This document shows, one piece after another, positions 16,869-24,910 of a stretch of DNA of 42,720 nucleotides. Source of the stretch: Sulfurovaceae bacterium (lineage in GTDB: Bacteria > Campylobacterota > Campylobacteria > Campylobacterales > Sulfurovaceae); NCBI GenBank assembly GCA_028714675.1, contig JAQTLV010000008.1, forward strand, positions 1 to 42,720, given 5' to 3'. The position numbers and the translations under genes were made by a program. The first letter of the stretch is position 1, and every line of letters starts with the position of its first letter. Below the pieces are notes generated by a model. The model did not search any database. It was not told the origin of the DNA and saw only the letters and a program-made list of their open reading frames with translations.

Positions 16869-16933
16869 TCTCAAATTTTAGGCAAAGCCTAAAATTAGGT
16901 CTTCGGCAGACGGTTCTCGCGACTAGTCGCTCT
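16869..16933. repeat. 65-bp hairpin repeat, copy 2 (between convergent genes)
   Basis: This is the second copy of the 13089-13153 element. Its first stem is AATTTTAGGC-AAA-GCCTAAAATT, followed by GTCT-TCGGC-AGAC and the same GCGACTAGTCGC palindrome. It lies between the convergent ends of the small acidic protein gene and glmS, a usual place for dispersed palindromic repeats or bidirectional terminators. Confidence 0.85.
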
Positions 16934-16969
16934 TTTGAACCATATTTATTTACAATCTTAACTGTTAAC

Positions 16970-18778
16970 TTATTCTACAGTAACACTTTTTGCCAAGTTT
17001 CTAGGCATATCCACATCATTCCCAAGTCTTATAGAAATTTCAAGAGCTAACAGCTGAGTTATAACCATCATTTCAAAAAACTCCAACATTGGATGTGAAT
17101 CATACCCAGTTTGTACAAAATCGTCTGCTAAGTTAAATGGCAATGGAGATATAGCCAGTATTGTTGCATCTCTAGCACTAAGCTCTTCCACATTGCTTTT
17201 GATTTTTTCATAATGGATGCTTCGAGGCATAAGAGCTACTGTAAATAAGTTACTATCAGCCAAGGCAATAGGACCATGTTTCATTTCTCCTGCAGGATAA
17301 CCTTCTGCATGGAGATAGCTTATCTCTTTTAATTTTAGAGCACCTTCAAGTGCTAGAGGATAGAATATATCTCTTCCTATAAAGAAAAATCCATGACCAT
17401 GTAGATATCTTTTTGATAATCTATGAATCTTAGAATGAAGTTCGTCATTTACGAGTAGTGCTTTTGGTGTATGTATCATTGCATCTATCTCTTGTGATAG
17501 AGTTTCTTTTGATATTGTTCCTCTTTGTATTGCCATATATACACTCAACATCCAAAGTACCATAGTTTGTGTAGCAAATGCTTTTGTACTTGCCACACCT
17601 TTTTCTATGCCAGCTCTTGTTAGAATTGCCTTATCGCTTTCTCTAACAATAGAAGAGTTATCAACATTACAAATACTCAGGCTTTTTAATCCTGCTCTTT
17701 TTGCCATTTTTAGAGCTTCTAGGGTATCAGCAGTTTCACCACTTTGACTTATAGTGATAAATAGCGTATTTTTATCTAACAGAGGGTCTTTGTATCTAAA
17801 TTCACTTGCAATTTCAACTACACAAGGAATTTTTGCAATTCTCTCAAACATATAACTCGACGCCAATGCGGAATGATAGCTTGTTCCACAGGCACATATT
17901 TTTATAGCATTAATATCTTTTAAAAATTCACTATCAAGCTCTTCAAAATATATATTATTGCCATTTACTCTGCCCATCATGGTTTCACTCATTACACGAC
18001 TTTGTTCGTATATTTCTTTTTCCATAAAAAATCTATATCCATCTTTTTGAGCCGTTGATTTGTCTTTTGATAATGGTTGTTTTGTAAATGTTTTTTCGCC
18101 ATTTATGTCATATAGTTTTACAATACCATCTTTAGCATAACCATATTCTCCATCATTGAGATAATACACATCTTTTGCTTTTCCAATTATTGGTGTGTCA
18201 GAAGAGGCAAAATATATATCTTTGTCATCAAAACCTATAAGCATAGGCGACCCACTTTTGGCAAAAAATATAGTGTCTGGAGCAGTTTCACTAATCAACA
18301 AAGTAGCATAAGCACCATCTAGTTCATCCACAGTTTTACTAAAAGCTTCAAAAGGTTGCATGTTTTGTTTTTGATTGTACTCAAAAAGGTGAACTATAGT
18401 TTCTGTATCGGTTTGACTTATGAAAGTAATTCCATTTTGTTGTAGCTTTTGTTTTAGTTCTTGATAGTTTTCTATAATTCCATTATGTACAACAAAACTT
18501 TTTTCTCCAAGATGCGGATGAGCGTTGAGTTCTGTTGGTTTCCCATGTGTTGCCCATCTAGTATGTCCTATGGCTACTCCAAAACCAGATGAAAGATAAT
18601 TTTTAGTTTTTGATGCTAAATTTTCTAGTTTCCCAACAGCTTTAAAATAAGTTAATTTTTTATTTTCTATTACAGCGATACCAGCACTATCATATCCTCT
18701 ATATTCAAGCTCTTTTAGCCCATCCAAAATTATCTCTTTTTTCTCTTTTAAACCTATATAGCCGACTATTCCGCACAT
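16970..18778 (-). CDS. glmS: Glutamine--fructose-6-phosphate aminotransferase (isomerizing)
   Basis: This is a 602-residue enzyme making glucosamine-6-phosphate, the first step to UDP-GlcNAc for peptidoglycan and LPS. The N-terminal nucleophile glutaminase domain begins MCGIVGYIG with catalytic Cys2 and contains GHTRWATHG. Two SIS isomerase domains follow (CGTSYHSAL, SQSGETADTLEAL, GRDIFYPLALEGALKLKEISY). The C-terminus ends KSVTVE as usual. AAGGG precedes the ATG. It starts three bases after the glnD stop, so nitrogen sensing and amino-sugar synthesis are cotranscribed. No glmS ribozyme is visible upstream. Confidence 0.96.
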   Translation of the reverse strand: MCGIVGYIGLKEKKEIILDGLKELEYRGYDSAGIAVIENKKLTYFKAVGKLENLASKTKNYLSSGFGVAIGHTRWATHGKPTELNAHPHLGEKSFVVHNGIIENYQELKQKLQQNGITFISQTDTETIVHLFEYNQKQNMQPFEAFSKTVDELDGAYATLLISETAPDTIFFAKSGSPMLIGFDDKDIYFASSDTPIIGKAKDVYYLNDGEYGYAKDGIVKLYDINGEKTFTKQPLSKDKSTAQKDGYRFFMEKEIYEQSRVMSETMMGRVNGNNIYFEELDSEFLKDINAIKICACGTSYHSALASSYMFERIAKIPCVVEIASEFRYKDPLLDKNTLFITISQSGETADTLEALKMAKRAGLKSLSICNVDNSSIVRESDKAILTRAGIEKGVASTKAFATQTMVLWMLSVYMAIQRGTISKETLSQEIDAMIHTPKALLVNDELHSKIHRLSKRYLHGHGFFFIGRDIFYPLALEGALKLKEISYLHAEGYPAGEMKHGPIALADSNLFTVALMPRSIHYEKIKSNVEELSARDATILAISPLPFNLADDFVQTGYDSHPMLEFFEMMVITQLLALEISIRLGNDVDMPRNLAKSVTVE

Positions 18779-18781
18779 ATC

Positions 18782-21238
18782 TTACCCTTGAGTTAATTTT
18801 TTCCTAATTAATTTGATATTATTGCAAATTTTTCCATCTTTTTCGATTAGAAACATATCTCTAGCACGATTTTTGGCAGTTAAAATTTTTGCACTTGCTA
18901 TATCTATTGACAAGTCATCAAATATCTCCAAGACAAAAGCAAGTAAACCTTTTTGATTTTTTGTATGTAGATACATTGAAACATAATTTTGTGAATGTTC
19001 ACAATCAAACTCTATCTCTTTTGGTAAAATTTTCGGTCTTTGGATGTCCGCTTTTTTATTTGGATCAAAAGAGTCTGCTATGATGCTTTTAATTATCATT
19101 AAATCATCATGGGTTACTTTTTCATTATATTCTATTTTAAAATATTTTAAATCATCAAATATCTTGAATATATCCATATTAACAATTTCAAGACGAGCTA
19201 ATTTACCAAGTAAATACCCTAAATTTAGAGGAATTACACGAATAATTTCTATGCATAGATAATCATCATTTGATATTTTATAACTGTATTTATCATTTGT
19301 TTTAAATCCCATTTTTGAAATATCCATTATTATTTCAGGCGAGTATTTTAAAAACATATAATTGGAAGGTATTTGAAGTATTTTGTTTTGTTTTGTTTTA
19401 TCCAATTCCATAAACTCTGCATTTTTTTGTAAATGTAATTCTTTTTTTGTTCTTTTTGATACTTCATCAATTAATTCTTTGTTTTCTAGTGCTTGTATAG
19501 AATTCAAATAGAGTGTTTGAAGAAGTTTTGATGTAAAGCCGTTATAGATATTGTTTTCTACCCCACTCATATCCGCATATGTCAATAGATATAACATATC
19601 AATCATTTTTTTATTTTTTAACTTTGATACAAAGCTAAGAATAGTTTTTTCATTGTACAAATCTTGACTTTGAGCCGTTTTGCTCATCAGTGTATGGTTC
19701 AATATAAGAATTTCCCCAAGTTTTATAAGCTCATCACTAAAAAGGAGTTTTTTGGCAAAAGATTTGAACAGCAGTGCTCCAACTATTGAATGGTCTTTGT
19801 TTCTTCCTTTGCCTGTATCGTGCAAAAGTGTTGCAAGTTTTAGTATAGCCTTTTCATCATCACTTAGAGTGTTATATATATTTTCTATCTCTTTATCTTT
19901 TATATTTTCCAAATAATGCAAACATCTAACCAAGTGCTTATCTACTGTATATCTATGGTATCCATCAAATTGCGGTAAATTCATAATTTTTCTAAAAGGC
20001 GGCACTATGTTACTCAAAATCATGGCATCAAACAAAACATTGATTATTTTTGAAGTGTGATTGGCATAAAATATTTTTTTTATTTTAGGTATTACATTAT
20101 TTGAAAGAAAAGTTTTATTTTTGCAATTTAGCATGGCATTTACAAGCAAATAATCCTTCTTAAAATCCTCTTTTGCTTCTCTTTTTAGCAATATGTCCAA
20201 GATGTTTTCAATTGTTAGTTTATTTGGCAAAGAATCACTTTTTTTGCTATCTTTGTTGATCATTTTTTGTATCCAAACATCACAATAAAGATGAATAGTT
20301 CTAAGTGAGCCTATAACTTTTTGTGCCAGTCTGACATGTTCTCTGTTTGTATTTTTATAATCAAGCAAAGAAGCAATGTCAGGTATTAGCTCAAGTCTTA
20401 GTGTGTCTTCTTTTTTGCCAGTAACTATATGCAATGCCGCTCTTATACGAAATAAAAACTCTAGAGCCACCCTAAAACTTTTATACTCTTCGTCTGTTAC
20501 TATATCTTCTGGAATTTGTTTAATGTTGTCAACATTATATAGAATTTTCCCTATCCAAAATACTAGATTTGCATCTCTAAAACCACCAACACCATCTTTG
20601 ATATTTGGCTCCATAGTTAGTTCAAAATTTTTATATCTCTCTTCTCTATCTATTAGCTTTTGGGCTATATACTCTTTCGGTTCAAAATTTCTTATACTGT
20701 TTAATGAATTTTGTGTTGATGTCCAAACATATTTAGATCCCTCTATAAATCTTGATTCTAAAAGAGCTGTTTTTATGGTTATATCTGTTTTTGAAACTTC
20801 CAAAAGTTCATCTACGGTATGAACTCTATGTCCTATCTTTAACCCAGTATCCCAAAGTATATATAATATTTTTTCAATAATTAGTTGTGTGTTAAATCCC
20901 TCAATTTCTTCATATACTATCATGATATCTATATCACTATACACACACAACTGCTCTCTACCATAACTTCCCAATGCCACCAAAGCAATAGGAATAGAGT
21001 TTTTTGGAGGTACAAAAAGCCCAAAAGCTTCTCTAACGCTTGCTTTGTAAATGATTTGCAAGATGCTATCGATATATCTTGTATGACTGAAAAGAAAATC
21101 TTTGCCGCTACTTTTCTTAAAACTATCTTCTAAGTTCGAGAAGTATTCATTTAAAGTTTTTTTGATAGCTTTTGCTATCTGTAGGTTTGAAGCATTGTTG
21201 TACAAAAGCTCTTCTATTTCTTCATTTATAGTTCCCAA
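18782..21238 (-). CDS. glnD: [PII] uridylyltransferase / uridylyl-removing enzyme GlnD
   Basis: This is an 818-residue GlnD, which modifies PII signal protein in response to glutamine. The nucleotidyltransferase motif GSYGREQLCVYSDIDIMI lies at residues 90-107, with GVGGFRDANLVFW downstream. The HD hydrolase motif LLHDTGKGRNKDHS lies near residue 470. C-terminal ACT-like parts follow (YLHTKNQKGLLAFVLEIFDDL, IASAKILT). The start is TTG with AGGAGA upstream, and no ATG is available near the family's N-terminus. It is divergent from mqnE and runs directly into glmS. No PII gene is in the window. Confidence 0.93.
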   Translation of the reverse strand: MGTINEEIEELLYNNASNLQIAKAIKKTLNEYFSNLEDSFKKSSGKDFLFSHTRYIDSILQIIYKASVREAFGLFVPPKNSIPIALVALGSYGREQLCVYSDIDIMIVYEEIEGFNTQLIIEKILYILWDTGLKIGHRVHTVDELLEVSKTDITIKTALLESRFIEGSKYVWTSTQNSLNSIRNFEPKEYIAQKLIDREERYKNFELTMEPNIKDGVGGFRDANLVFWIGKILYNVDNIKQIPEDIVTDEEYKSFRVALEFLFRIRAALHIVTGKKEDTLRLELIPDIASLLDYKNTNREHVRLAQKVIGSLRTIHLYCDVWIQKMINKDSKKSDSLPNKLTIENILDILLKREAKEDFKKDYLLVNAMLNCKNKTFLSNNVIPKIKKIFYANHTSKIINVLFDAMILSNIVPPFRKIMNLPQFDGYHRYTVDKHLVRCLHYLENIKDKEIENIYNTLSDDEKAILKLATLLHDTGKGRNKDHSIVGALLFKSFAKKLLFSDELIKLGEILILNHTLMSKTAQSQDLYNEKTILSFVSKLKNKKMIDMLYLLTYADMSGVENNIYNGFTSKLLQTLYLNSIQALENKELIDEVSKRTKKELHLQKNAEFMELDKTKQNKILQIPSNYMFLKYSPEIIMDISKMGFKTNDKYSYKISNDDYLCIEIIRVIPLNLGYLLGKLARLEIVNMDIFKIFDDLKYFKIEYNEKVTHDDLMIIKSIIADSFDPNKKADIQRPKILPKEIEFDCEHSQNYVSMYLHTKNQKGLLAFVLEIFDDLSIDIASAKILTAKNRARDMFLIEKDGKICNNIKLIRKKLTQG

Positions 21239-21264
21239 ATCTATATCTCCTAAACTTATATTGC

Positions 21265-21270
21265 TATAAT
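21265..21270 (+). promoter_or_regulatory. -10 element for mqnE inside a palindrome
   Basis: TATAAT lies 25 bases before the mqnE ATG and is the centre of the perfect 15-base palindrome TTGCTATAATAGCAA (21261-21275). The gap to glnD is 57 bases and divergent. The palindrome could be an operator covering the start of both transcripts. Confidence 0.5.
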
Positions 21271-21295
21271 AGCAAAAAATTACATGGAATGTTAG

Positions 21296-22357
21296 ATGGA
21301 TTTGGTCAAAAAAATAGCAGATGGCATAAGACTTACCAAAGAAGAGGCAAATAAGCTTTATGATTTGGATCTAGATACTCTAGGTAAACTAGCGGATGAC
21401 ATAAGAAAAAAGAGATTTGGTAAAAAGAGTTATTTCAATATCAATCGCCACATAAACCCTACCAATGTATGTGCTGATATATGTAAATTTTGCGCTTATA
21501 GTGCAAGTAGAAAAAATCCAAGTCCATATACCATGACTCATGAAGAGATAGTAGAAATCGCCAAAAATTCTTATGCACATGGGGCAAAAGAAGTTCATAT
21601 AGTTTCAGCTCACAATGCCGAAGTTGGACTTGATTGGTATATGGGGGCATTTAGAAAAGTCAAAGATGCCCTGCCAGATATTCATATCAAAGCTCTCACA
21701 GCTGCAGAAGTTGACTTCCTCTCTCGTCAATATGGACATGATTATGACACTATCATAGATATGATGATAGCAAATGGAGTTGATAGTATGCCAGGAGGTG
21801 GAGCAGAGATATTTGACGAGAGTGTTCGCGAATATCTATGCAAAGGCAAGGTTAGTTCTACTGGTTGGCTAGAAATCCATAGAAAATGGCATGAGAGAGG
21901 CAGACAAAGCAACGCTACTATGCTTTTTGGACACATAGAAAGCAGGGAACACCGCATAGACCATATGCTACGCCTTCGTGATTTGCAAGATATCACAGGC
22001 GGATTCAATGCCTTTATCCCACTTGTCTATCAAAAAGAAAACAACTTCCTCAAAGTTGAAAACTATCCAACAGCTATCGAGATACTAAAAACTTATGCCA
22101 TAGCACGCATACTGCTAGACAACATCCCACACATCAAAGCTTATTGGGCTACATCTACCATAGGATTAGCCCTTGTTGCTCAAGAGTATGGTTGTGATGA
22201 CCTTGATGGCACTATAGAGCGTGAAGCTATCCAGAGTGCCGCAGGAGCTGCTAGTAGCCATGGTATGAAACTCGATGAGTTTGTAGGGCTTATCAAAAAT
22301 GCAGGATTTGTTCCTGTTGAACGCGATAGTTTGTATAATGAATTGAAGGTTTGGTAA
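21296..22357 (+). CDS. mqnE: Aminodeoxyfutalosine synthase (radical SAM)
   Basis: This is a 353-residue radical SAM enzyme that joins the radical SAM adenosyl group to 3-[(1-carboxyvinyl)oxy]benzoate, a step of the futalosine menaquinone pathway. The cluster motif CX3CX2C is C59, C63 and C66 in NVCADICKFCAYSA. Further family blocks are HIVSAHNAEVGLDWY, MPGGGAEIF, LFGHIESREHRIDH, GGFNAFIPLVYQ and AYWATSTIGLALVAQEYG. MqnC is the close paralogue, but these blocks and the length favour MqnE. The last codons and the stop (AAGGTTTGGTAA) recur 597 bases downstream. Other mqn genes are not nearby. Confidence 0.93.
   Translation: MDLVKKIADGIRLTKEEANKLYDLDLDTLGKLADDIRKKRFGKKSYFNINRHINPTNVCADICKFCAYSASRKNPSPYTMTHEEIVEIAKNSYAHGAKEVHIVSAHNAEVGLDWYMGAFRKVKDALPDIHIKALTAAEVDFLSRQYGHDYDTIIDMMIANGVDSMPGGGAEIFDESVREYLCKGKVSSTGWLEIHRKWHERGRQSNATMLFGHIESREHRIDHMLRLRDLQDITGGFNAFIPLVYQKENNFLKVENYPTAIEILKTYAIARILLDNIPHIKAYWATSTIGLALVAQEYGCDDLDGTIEREAIQSAAGAASSHGMKLDEFVGLIKNAGFVPVERDSLYNELKVW
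22345..22357 (+). repeat. 13-bp direct repeat, left copy (mqnE 3' end)
   Basis: GAAGGTTTGGTAA, which includes the last codons and stop of mqnE, is repeated exactly at 22942-22954. The two copies bracket the GIY-YIG gene and repeat element A. Confidence 0.7.
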
Positions 22358-22367
22358 GGATATAATT

Positions 22368-22787
22368 ATGAATACAATAAAAAATGTTATAAGCGAGACT
22401 GAAAGTTTTTTTGAAAAACATTGGTGCAAGAATGTGGAAATACCTCAATGGATTGGTGATTGGAAGTGGGAAGGTTCTGTGCCAAATCATGATAAAGTTG
22501 GTGTTTATGCACTTATTAATGAGAATGGAGAAGTGGTATATATCGGCGTAGGTGCTTCAAGAGGTGGTGGGCAATATAAAAATCATGGTTTGTCTTATAG
22601 ATTGTTAAACCATGTTATTACTACAGACAAGGGAAAAAGAAGAGGTTGTTATATAGCAAAAGAAAGATGGAAAGATGTTAAAGAGATTTATACGATAGGT
22701 TTTCCCGTGGATTCTTATATGTCTTTGGCATTGGAAGATTATTTAATTGCCAAATTGCAACCGACAAGAAACATTAATAAAAAATAA
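22368..22787 (+). CDS. GIY-YIG nuclease-domain protein
   Basis: This is a 139-residue protein. The GIY-YIG core is readable: GVYALI at 45-50 and VVYIG at 57-60 form the first two strands. Arg78 in YRLLNHV, Glu123 in ALEDYLIAKL and the QPTRNIN tail match the catalytic Arg and Glu and the terminal Asn. The N-terminal 40 residues, rich in Trp, are not recognised. There is no other domain, so it resembles small stand-alone GIY-YIG proteins of mobile elements or repair. AAGGATATAATT, overlapping the mqnE stop, is its ribosome-binding site, and the gap is ten bases. It may be read from the mqnE promoter. It is the first cassette of the accessory island. Confidence 0.75.
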   Translation: MNTIKNVISETESFFEKHWCKNVEIPQWIGDWKWEGSVPNHDKVGVYALINENGEVVYIGVGASRGGGQYKNHGLSYRLLNHVITTDKGKRRGCYIAKERWKDVKEIYTIGFPVDSYMSLALEDYLIAKLQPTRNINKK

Positions 22788-22790
22788 AAT

Positions 22791-22937
22791 CTAGCTCGTT
22801 TTTCTGGTTTCTCTGGTTCCACCTCTCCTGAGGTGTAACCCATAATTGTTACCTTTAGTAAGGATAGAAAATATAGAGAGCGGATGTGTTATAATGTTGC
22901 AAATATGTATGTATTCCACCTCAAGAGAGTTGGAACG
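22791..22937 (+). repeat. Promoter-bearing inverted-repeat element, copy A
   Basis: The left arm 22815-22838 and the right arm 22914-22937 are inverted copies, 20 of 24 positions identical. Each arm also folds on itself (CACCTC-TCCT-GAGGTG; TTCCACCTC-AAGA-GAGTTGGAA). Between them lies an extended -10, TGTGTTATAAT (22890-22895), in a 36-base block (22868-22903) identical to copy C. The left flank TAGCTCGTTT also recurs in copy C. The element leads into the HARE-HTH/nuclease gene. Confidence 0.85.
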
Positions 22938-22941
22938 AAAA

Positions 22942-22954
22942 GAAGGTTTGGTAA
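22942..22954 (+). repeat. 13-bp direct repeat, right copy
   Basis: This is an exact copy of the mqnE 3'-end sequence at 22345-22357, located directly after element A and before the ribosome-binding site of the next gene. Confidence 0.7.
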
Positions 22955-22973
22955 AATATATTAGGAGTAATAA

Positions 22974-23942
22974 ATGACAATAAAAGAAGCAATATTAAAA
23001 AGTTTAGAAGAAATTGATGGCTTGTCTAATCATTTGAAAATATACGAACATATTAAAAAAAAATCATATTACAATTTTAAGGATGCAAAAACTCCAGAGT
23101 CTACAATCTCGGCACTATTGGGGGATTTTATTAGAAAAGGTGACAATAGAGTAAAAAGAGTAAAGCAAGATGGAGGAACTTTCTCTTACTATCTTACTAA
23201 AAATGAACAAAATCTTGATATTGATAGTTTAAATACTGAGACAAAATCATCAGCTATAAGTACTAAAAATAAAAATTCTTATATGGAGAGAGATTTACAT
23301 AAACTTCTTAGTAGTTATTTGCATAATTCAAACATATATTCAAAAACAATTTTTCATGAGCAGTCAAATGGTAAAGATAACAGCCAAATTTGGACACATC
23401 CAGATATGGTTGGTATTAAATTTTTAAATCTACAAAGCAAAATAAGTCAAAATTTTTTAAAATCAATAAACCGTGTTGATACATTTAAAATATATTCTTA
23501 TGAATTAAAAAAAGAAATAAATAATGATACACAGCTTAAGCAGGCATATTTTCAAGCAGTTTCAAATAGCAGCTGGTCAAATTATGGTTATTTGGTTGCA
23601 TTTGATTTTAGTGATAGTTTGTTTGAAGAAATGGAAAGATTAAATCAATCATTTGGAATAGGAATTATAGAGCTTAATGCAAATCCATGGCAGAGCAAAG
23701 TTTTATTTACTTCAAGATATAAAGAGTTGGATTTTAAAACCATAGATAAGCTTTGTAAAATGAATAAAGAATTTGAAAGTTTTATAGAGTATGCAGAAAA
23801 AATAATGACTGCTGATGAAAAATATTTTGATGGTGTAAAAAAAGAGTTTAATGGTTTTTGTGATGAATATTTATCTGATGATACTGAAGTTGAAAAGTAC
23901 TGTAAAGAAAAACATATTCCTATGGAAGATGTGAATGACTAA
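22974..23942 (+). CDS. HARE-HTH plus PD-(D/E)XK nuclease-like protein (HrgA/COG2958-like)
   Basis: The protein has 322 residues. Residues 1-75 look like a HARE-HTH winged domain (IKEAILKSLEEIDGLSNHLKIYEHI, then TISALLGDFIRKG and GTFSYYLTK), a module linked to restriction systems. After a polar linker, residues 105-215 have a nuclease-like set: E105, D144 in THPDMVGIKF, E177-L-K179 in YSYELKKE and Q194 in AYFQAVSNSSW. This is the order expected of PD-(D/E)XK enzymes. It resembles HrgA, found at a restriction-modification locus in Helicobacter pylori; that match is from memory. AGGAG lies six bases before the ATG. It is followed by a HEPN-like gene after 32 bases, probably one operon driven by element A. 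No methyltransferase is nearby. Confidence 0.7.
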   Translation: MTIKEAILKSLEEIDGLSNHLKIYEHIKKKSYYNFKDAKTPESTISALLGDFIRKGDNRVKRVKQDGGTFSYYLTKNEQNLDIDSLNTETKSSAISTKNKNSYMERDLHKLLSSYLHNSNIYSKTIFHEQSNGKDNSQIWTHPDMVGIKFLNLQSKISQNFLKSINRVDTFKIYSYELKKEINNDTQLKQAYFQAVSNSSWSNYGYLVAFDFSDSLFEEMERLNQSFGIGIIELNANPWQSKVLFTSRYKELDFKTIDKLCKMNKEFESFIEYAEKIMTADEKYFDGVKKEFNGFCDEYLSDDTEVEKYCKEKHIPMEDVND

Positions 23943-23974
23943 GATAATTGTCAGCCGTTGTAGGTAGGAGCAAT

Positions 23975-24511
23975 ATGGACTTCATCAAACTTATTAATGA
24001 TTCTGAAAAATGGCCTAGCTTTGAGAGTCCAAGTCATCTCGATGAGTTGAATGAAATTGCGGATGAAGCATTCAAGAAAAATACGATTGAGGGCTATCTT
24101 GCTATGTTGTTAATTTACCATCAACTTTGTGAAGAGATGGTAAAACTACTAATTGAAGACTCTAGATTTTTCATAAAAGCAAGCATATATCCAACTGAAA
24201 TTAAGTTTCCAAACAGCAATAAGATAATGTTTGGACGCACAATTGAACAATTGAAAGAATCTGTGGAATTTCACAATAAAGACTTATTCATACAAAAATG
24301 CCAAAGTTTTAACGAAGTCAGAAATTCAGTTGTTCATGGGCTGACCAAGCAGACTTCAGTAAATACAGTTAAGAATAAACTAAAAAAAGTAAAGACCATT
24401 TTTGACCAAATTTTCAACTTGTTCGAAGAATCACATGACTGGTTTCACTTATGTTTTAAAGATTTTAAAAAAGATAAGTTCATTGATTACGACAATGAAT
24501 CAAATCTATAA
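23975..24511 (+). CDS. HEPN-like protein (RX4-6H motif)
   Basis: This is a 178-residue, mainly helical protein. The HEPN RNase signature is readable as R116-NSVV-H121-G in FNEVRNSVVHGLTK, at the start of a long helix, and an earlier helix carries LAMLLIYHQLCEEMVKLLIED. HEPN proteins are often ribonuclease toxins or defence effectors. The ATG at 23975 is chosen because TAGGAG precedes it by four bases; the frame opens nine codons earlier from a TTG with no site. It follows the HARE-HTH/nuclease gene and precedes repeat copy B. No MNT antitoxin neighbour is present. Toxic activity is inference from the motif. Confidence 0.65.
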   Translation: MDFIKLINDSEKWPSFESPSHLDELNEIADEAFKKNTIEGYLAMLLIYHQLCEEMVKLLIEDSRFFIKASIYPTEIKFPNSNKIMFGRTIEQLKESVEFHNKDLFIQKCQSFNEVRNSVVHGLTKQTSVNTVKNKLKKVKTIFDQIFNLFEESHDWFHLCFKDFKKDKFIDYDNESNL

Positions 24512-24544
24512 TAACGAATATAAGAACCATCCGCTTGAGAATAG

Positions 24545-24656
24545 AAAATATAGATATGGGAATGTGTTATAATGTTGCAAAGTATGTATACATTCCACTT
24601 CGGGAGAGATGGAACAAGAAAAGGTATATATACATTCCACCTGTGTAGAGGCAGAA
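24545..24656 (+). repeat. Promoter-bearing repeat element, copy B, with duplicated hairpin leader
   Basis: The block AAAATATAGA...GTGTTATAATGTTGCAAA matches copies A and C with one insertion. It continues with TGTATACATTCCAC, where TGTATACA is a palindrome at 24585-24592, and the right-arm hairpin ending GGAAC. The arm plus its flank is then tandemly repeated with period 42 (24582-24623 and 24624-24665, about 32 of 42 identical). The left arm is degenerate. It leads into the BrnA-like gene. Confidence 0.75.
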
Positions 24657-24673
24657 CAAAGAGAGGGATTTTT

Positions 24674-24901
24674 ATGAGCAACATTAAAGATAGAGAAAAA
24701 TTCGACAATTATGAGATGAAAGAGGAATATGACTTTAGCGGAGGTGTGAGAGGTAGATTTTATAAACCAAAAAAGATACCAACTACACTTAGACTTGATG
24801 ATGATATCATTTTGTATTTCAAAAAAAGAGCAAGTGAAGAGAAAGTTCCATATCAGACGCTTATCAATGCATTTTTAAGAAAAGAGTTAAAAGCTGTTTG
24901 A
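24674..24901 (+). CDS. BrnA/CopG-like antitoxin, apparently without toxin
   Basis: This is a 75-residue protein with the layout of BrnA-type ribbon-helix-helix antitoxins: YDFSGGVRGRFYKP, then IPTTLRLDDDIILYFKKRA, then VPYQTLINAFLRKEL. Such proteins neutralise BrnT RNase toxins and repress their own promoter. A BrnT gene would normally sit directly upstream; here the 162 bases upstream hold only repeat copy B. The ATG at 24674 follows AGAGAGGG; the reading frame could extend 34 codons upstream, but those codons read through the repeat. The orphan may repress the shared promoters of this island. Antitoxin family is fairly sure; the target is unknown. Confidence 0.78.
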   Translation: MSNIKDREKFDNYEMKEEYDFSGGVRGRFYKPKKIPTTLRLDDDIILYFKKRASEEKVPYQTLINAFLRKELKAV

Positions 24902-24910
24902 AAATAGTCT

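Noticed and set aside
16608-16874. Antisense open frame of 88 codons opposite the small acidic protein
   Set aside because: It is the mirror of an acidic, helix-rich gene and gives a serine-rich sequence. It has no ribosome-binding site, while the plus-strand frame has a very strong one.
18779-18790. glmS ribozyme
   Set aside because: glmS starts three bases after glnD, so there is no room for the ribozyme.
24572-24673. Upstream extension of the BrnA-like gene (34 codons)
   Set aside because: It reads through the duplicated repeat hairpins, has no ribosome-binding site, and the family start matches the ATG at 24674.
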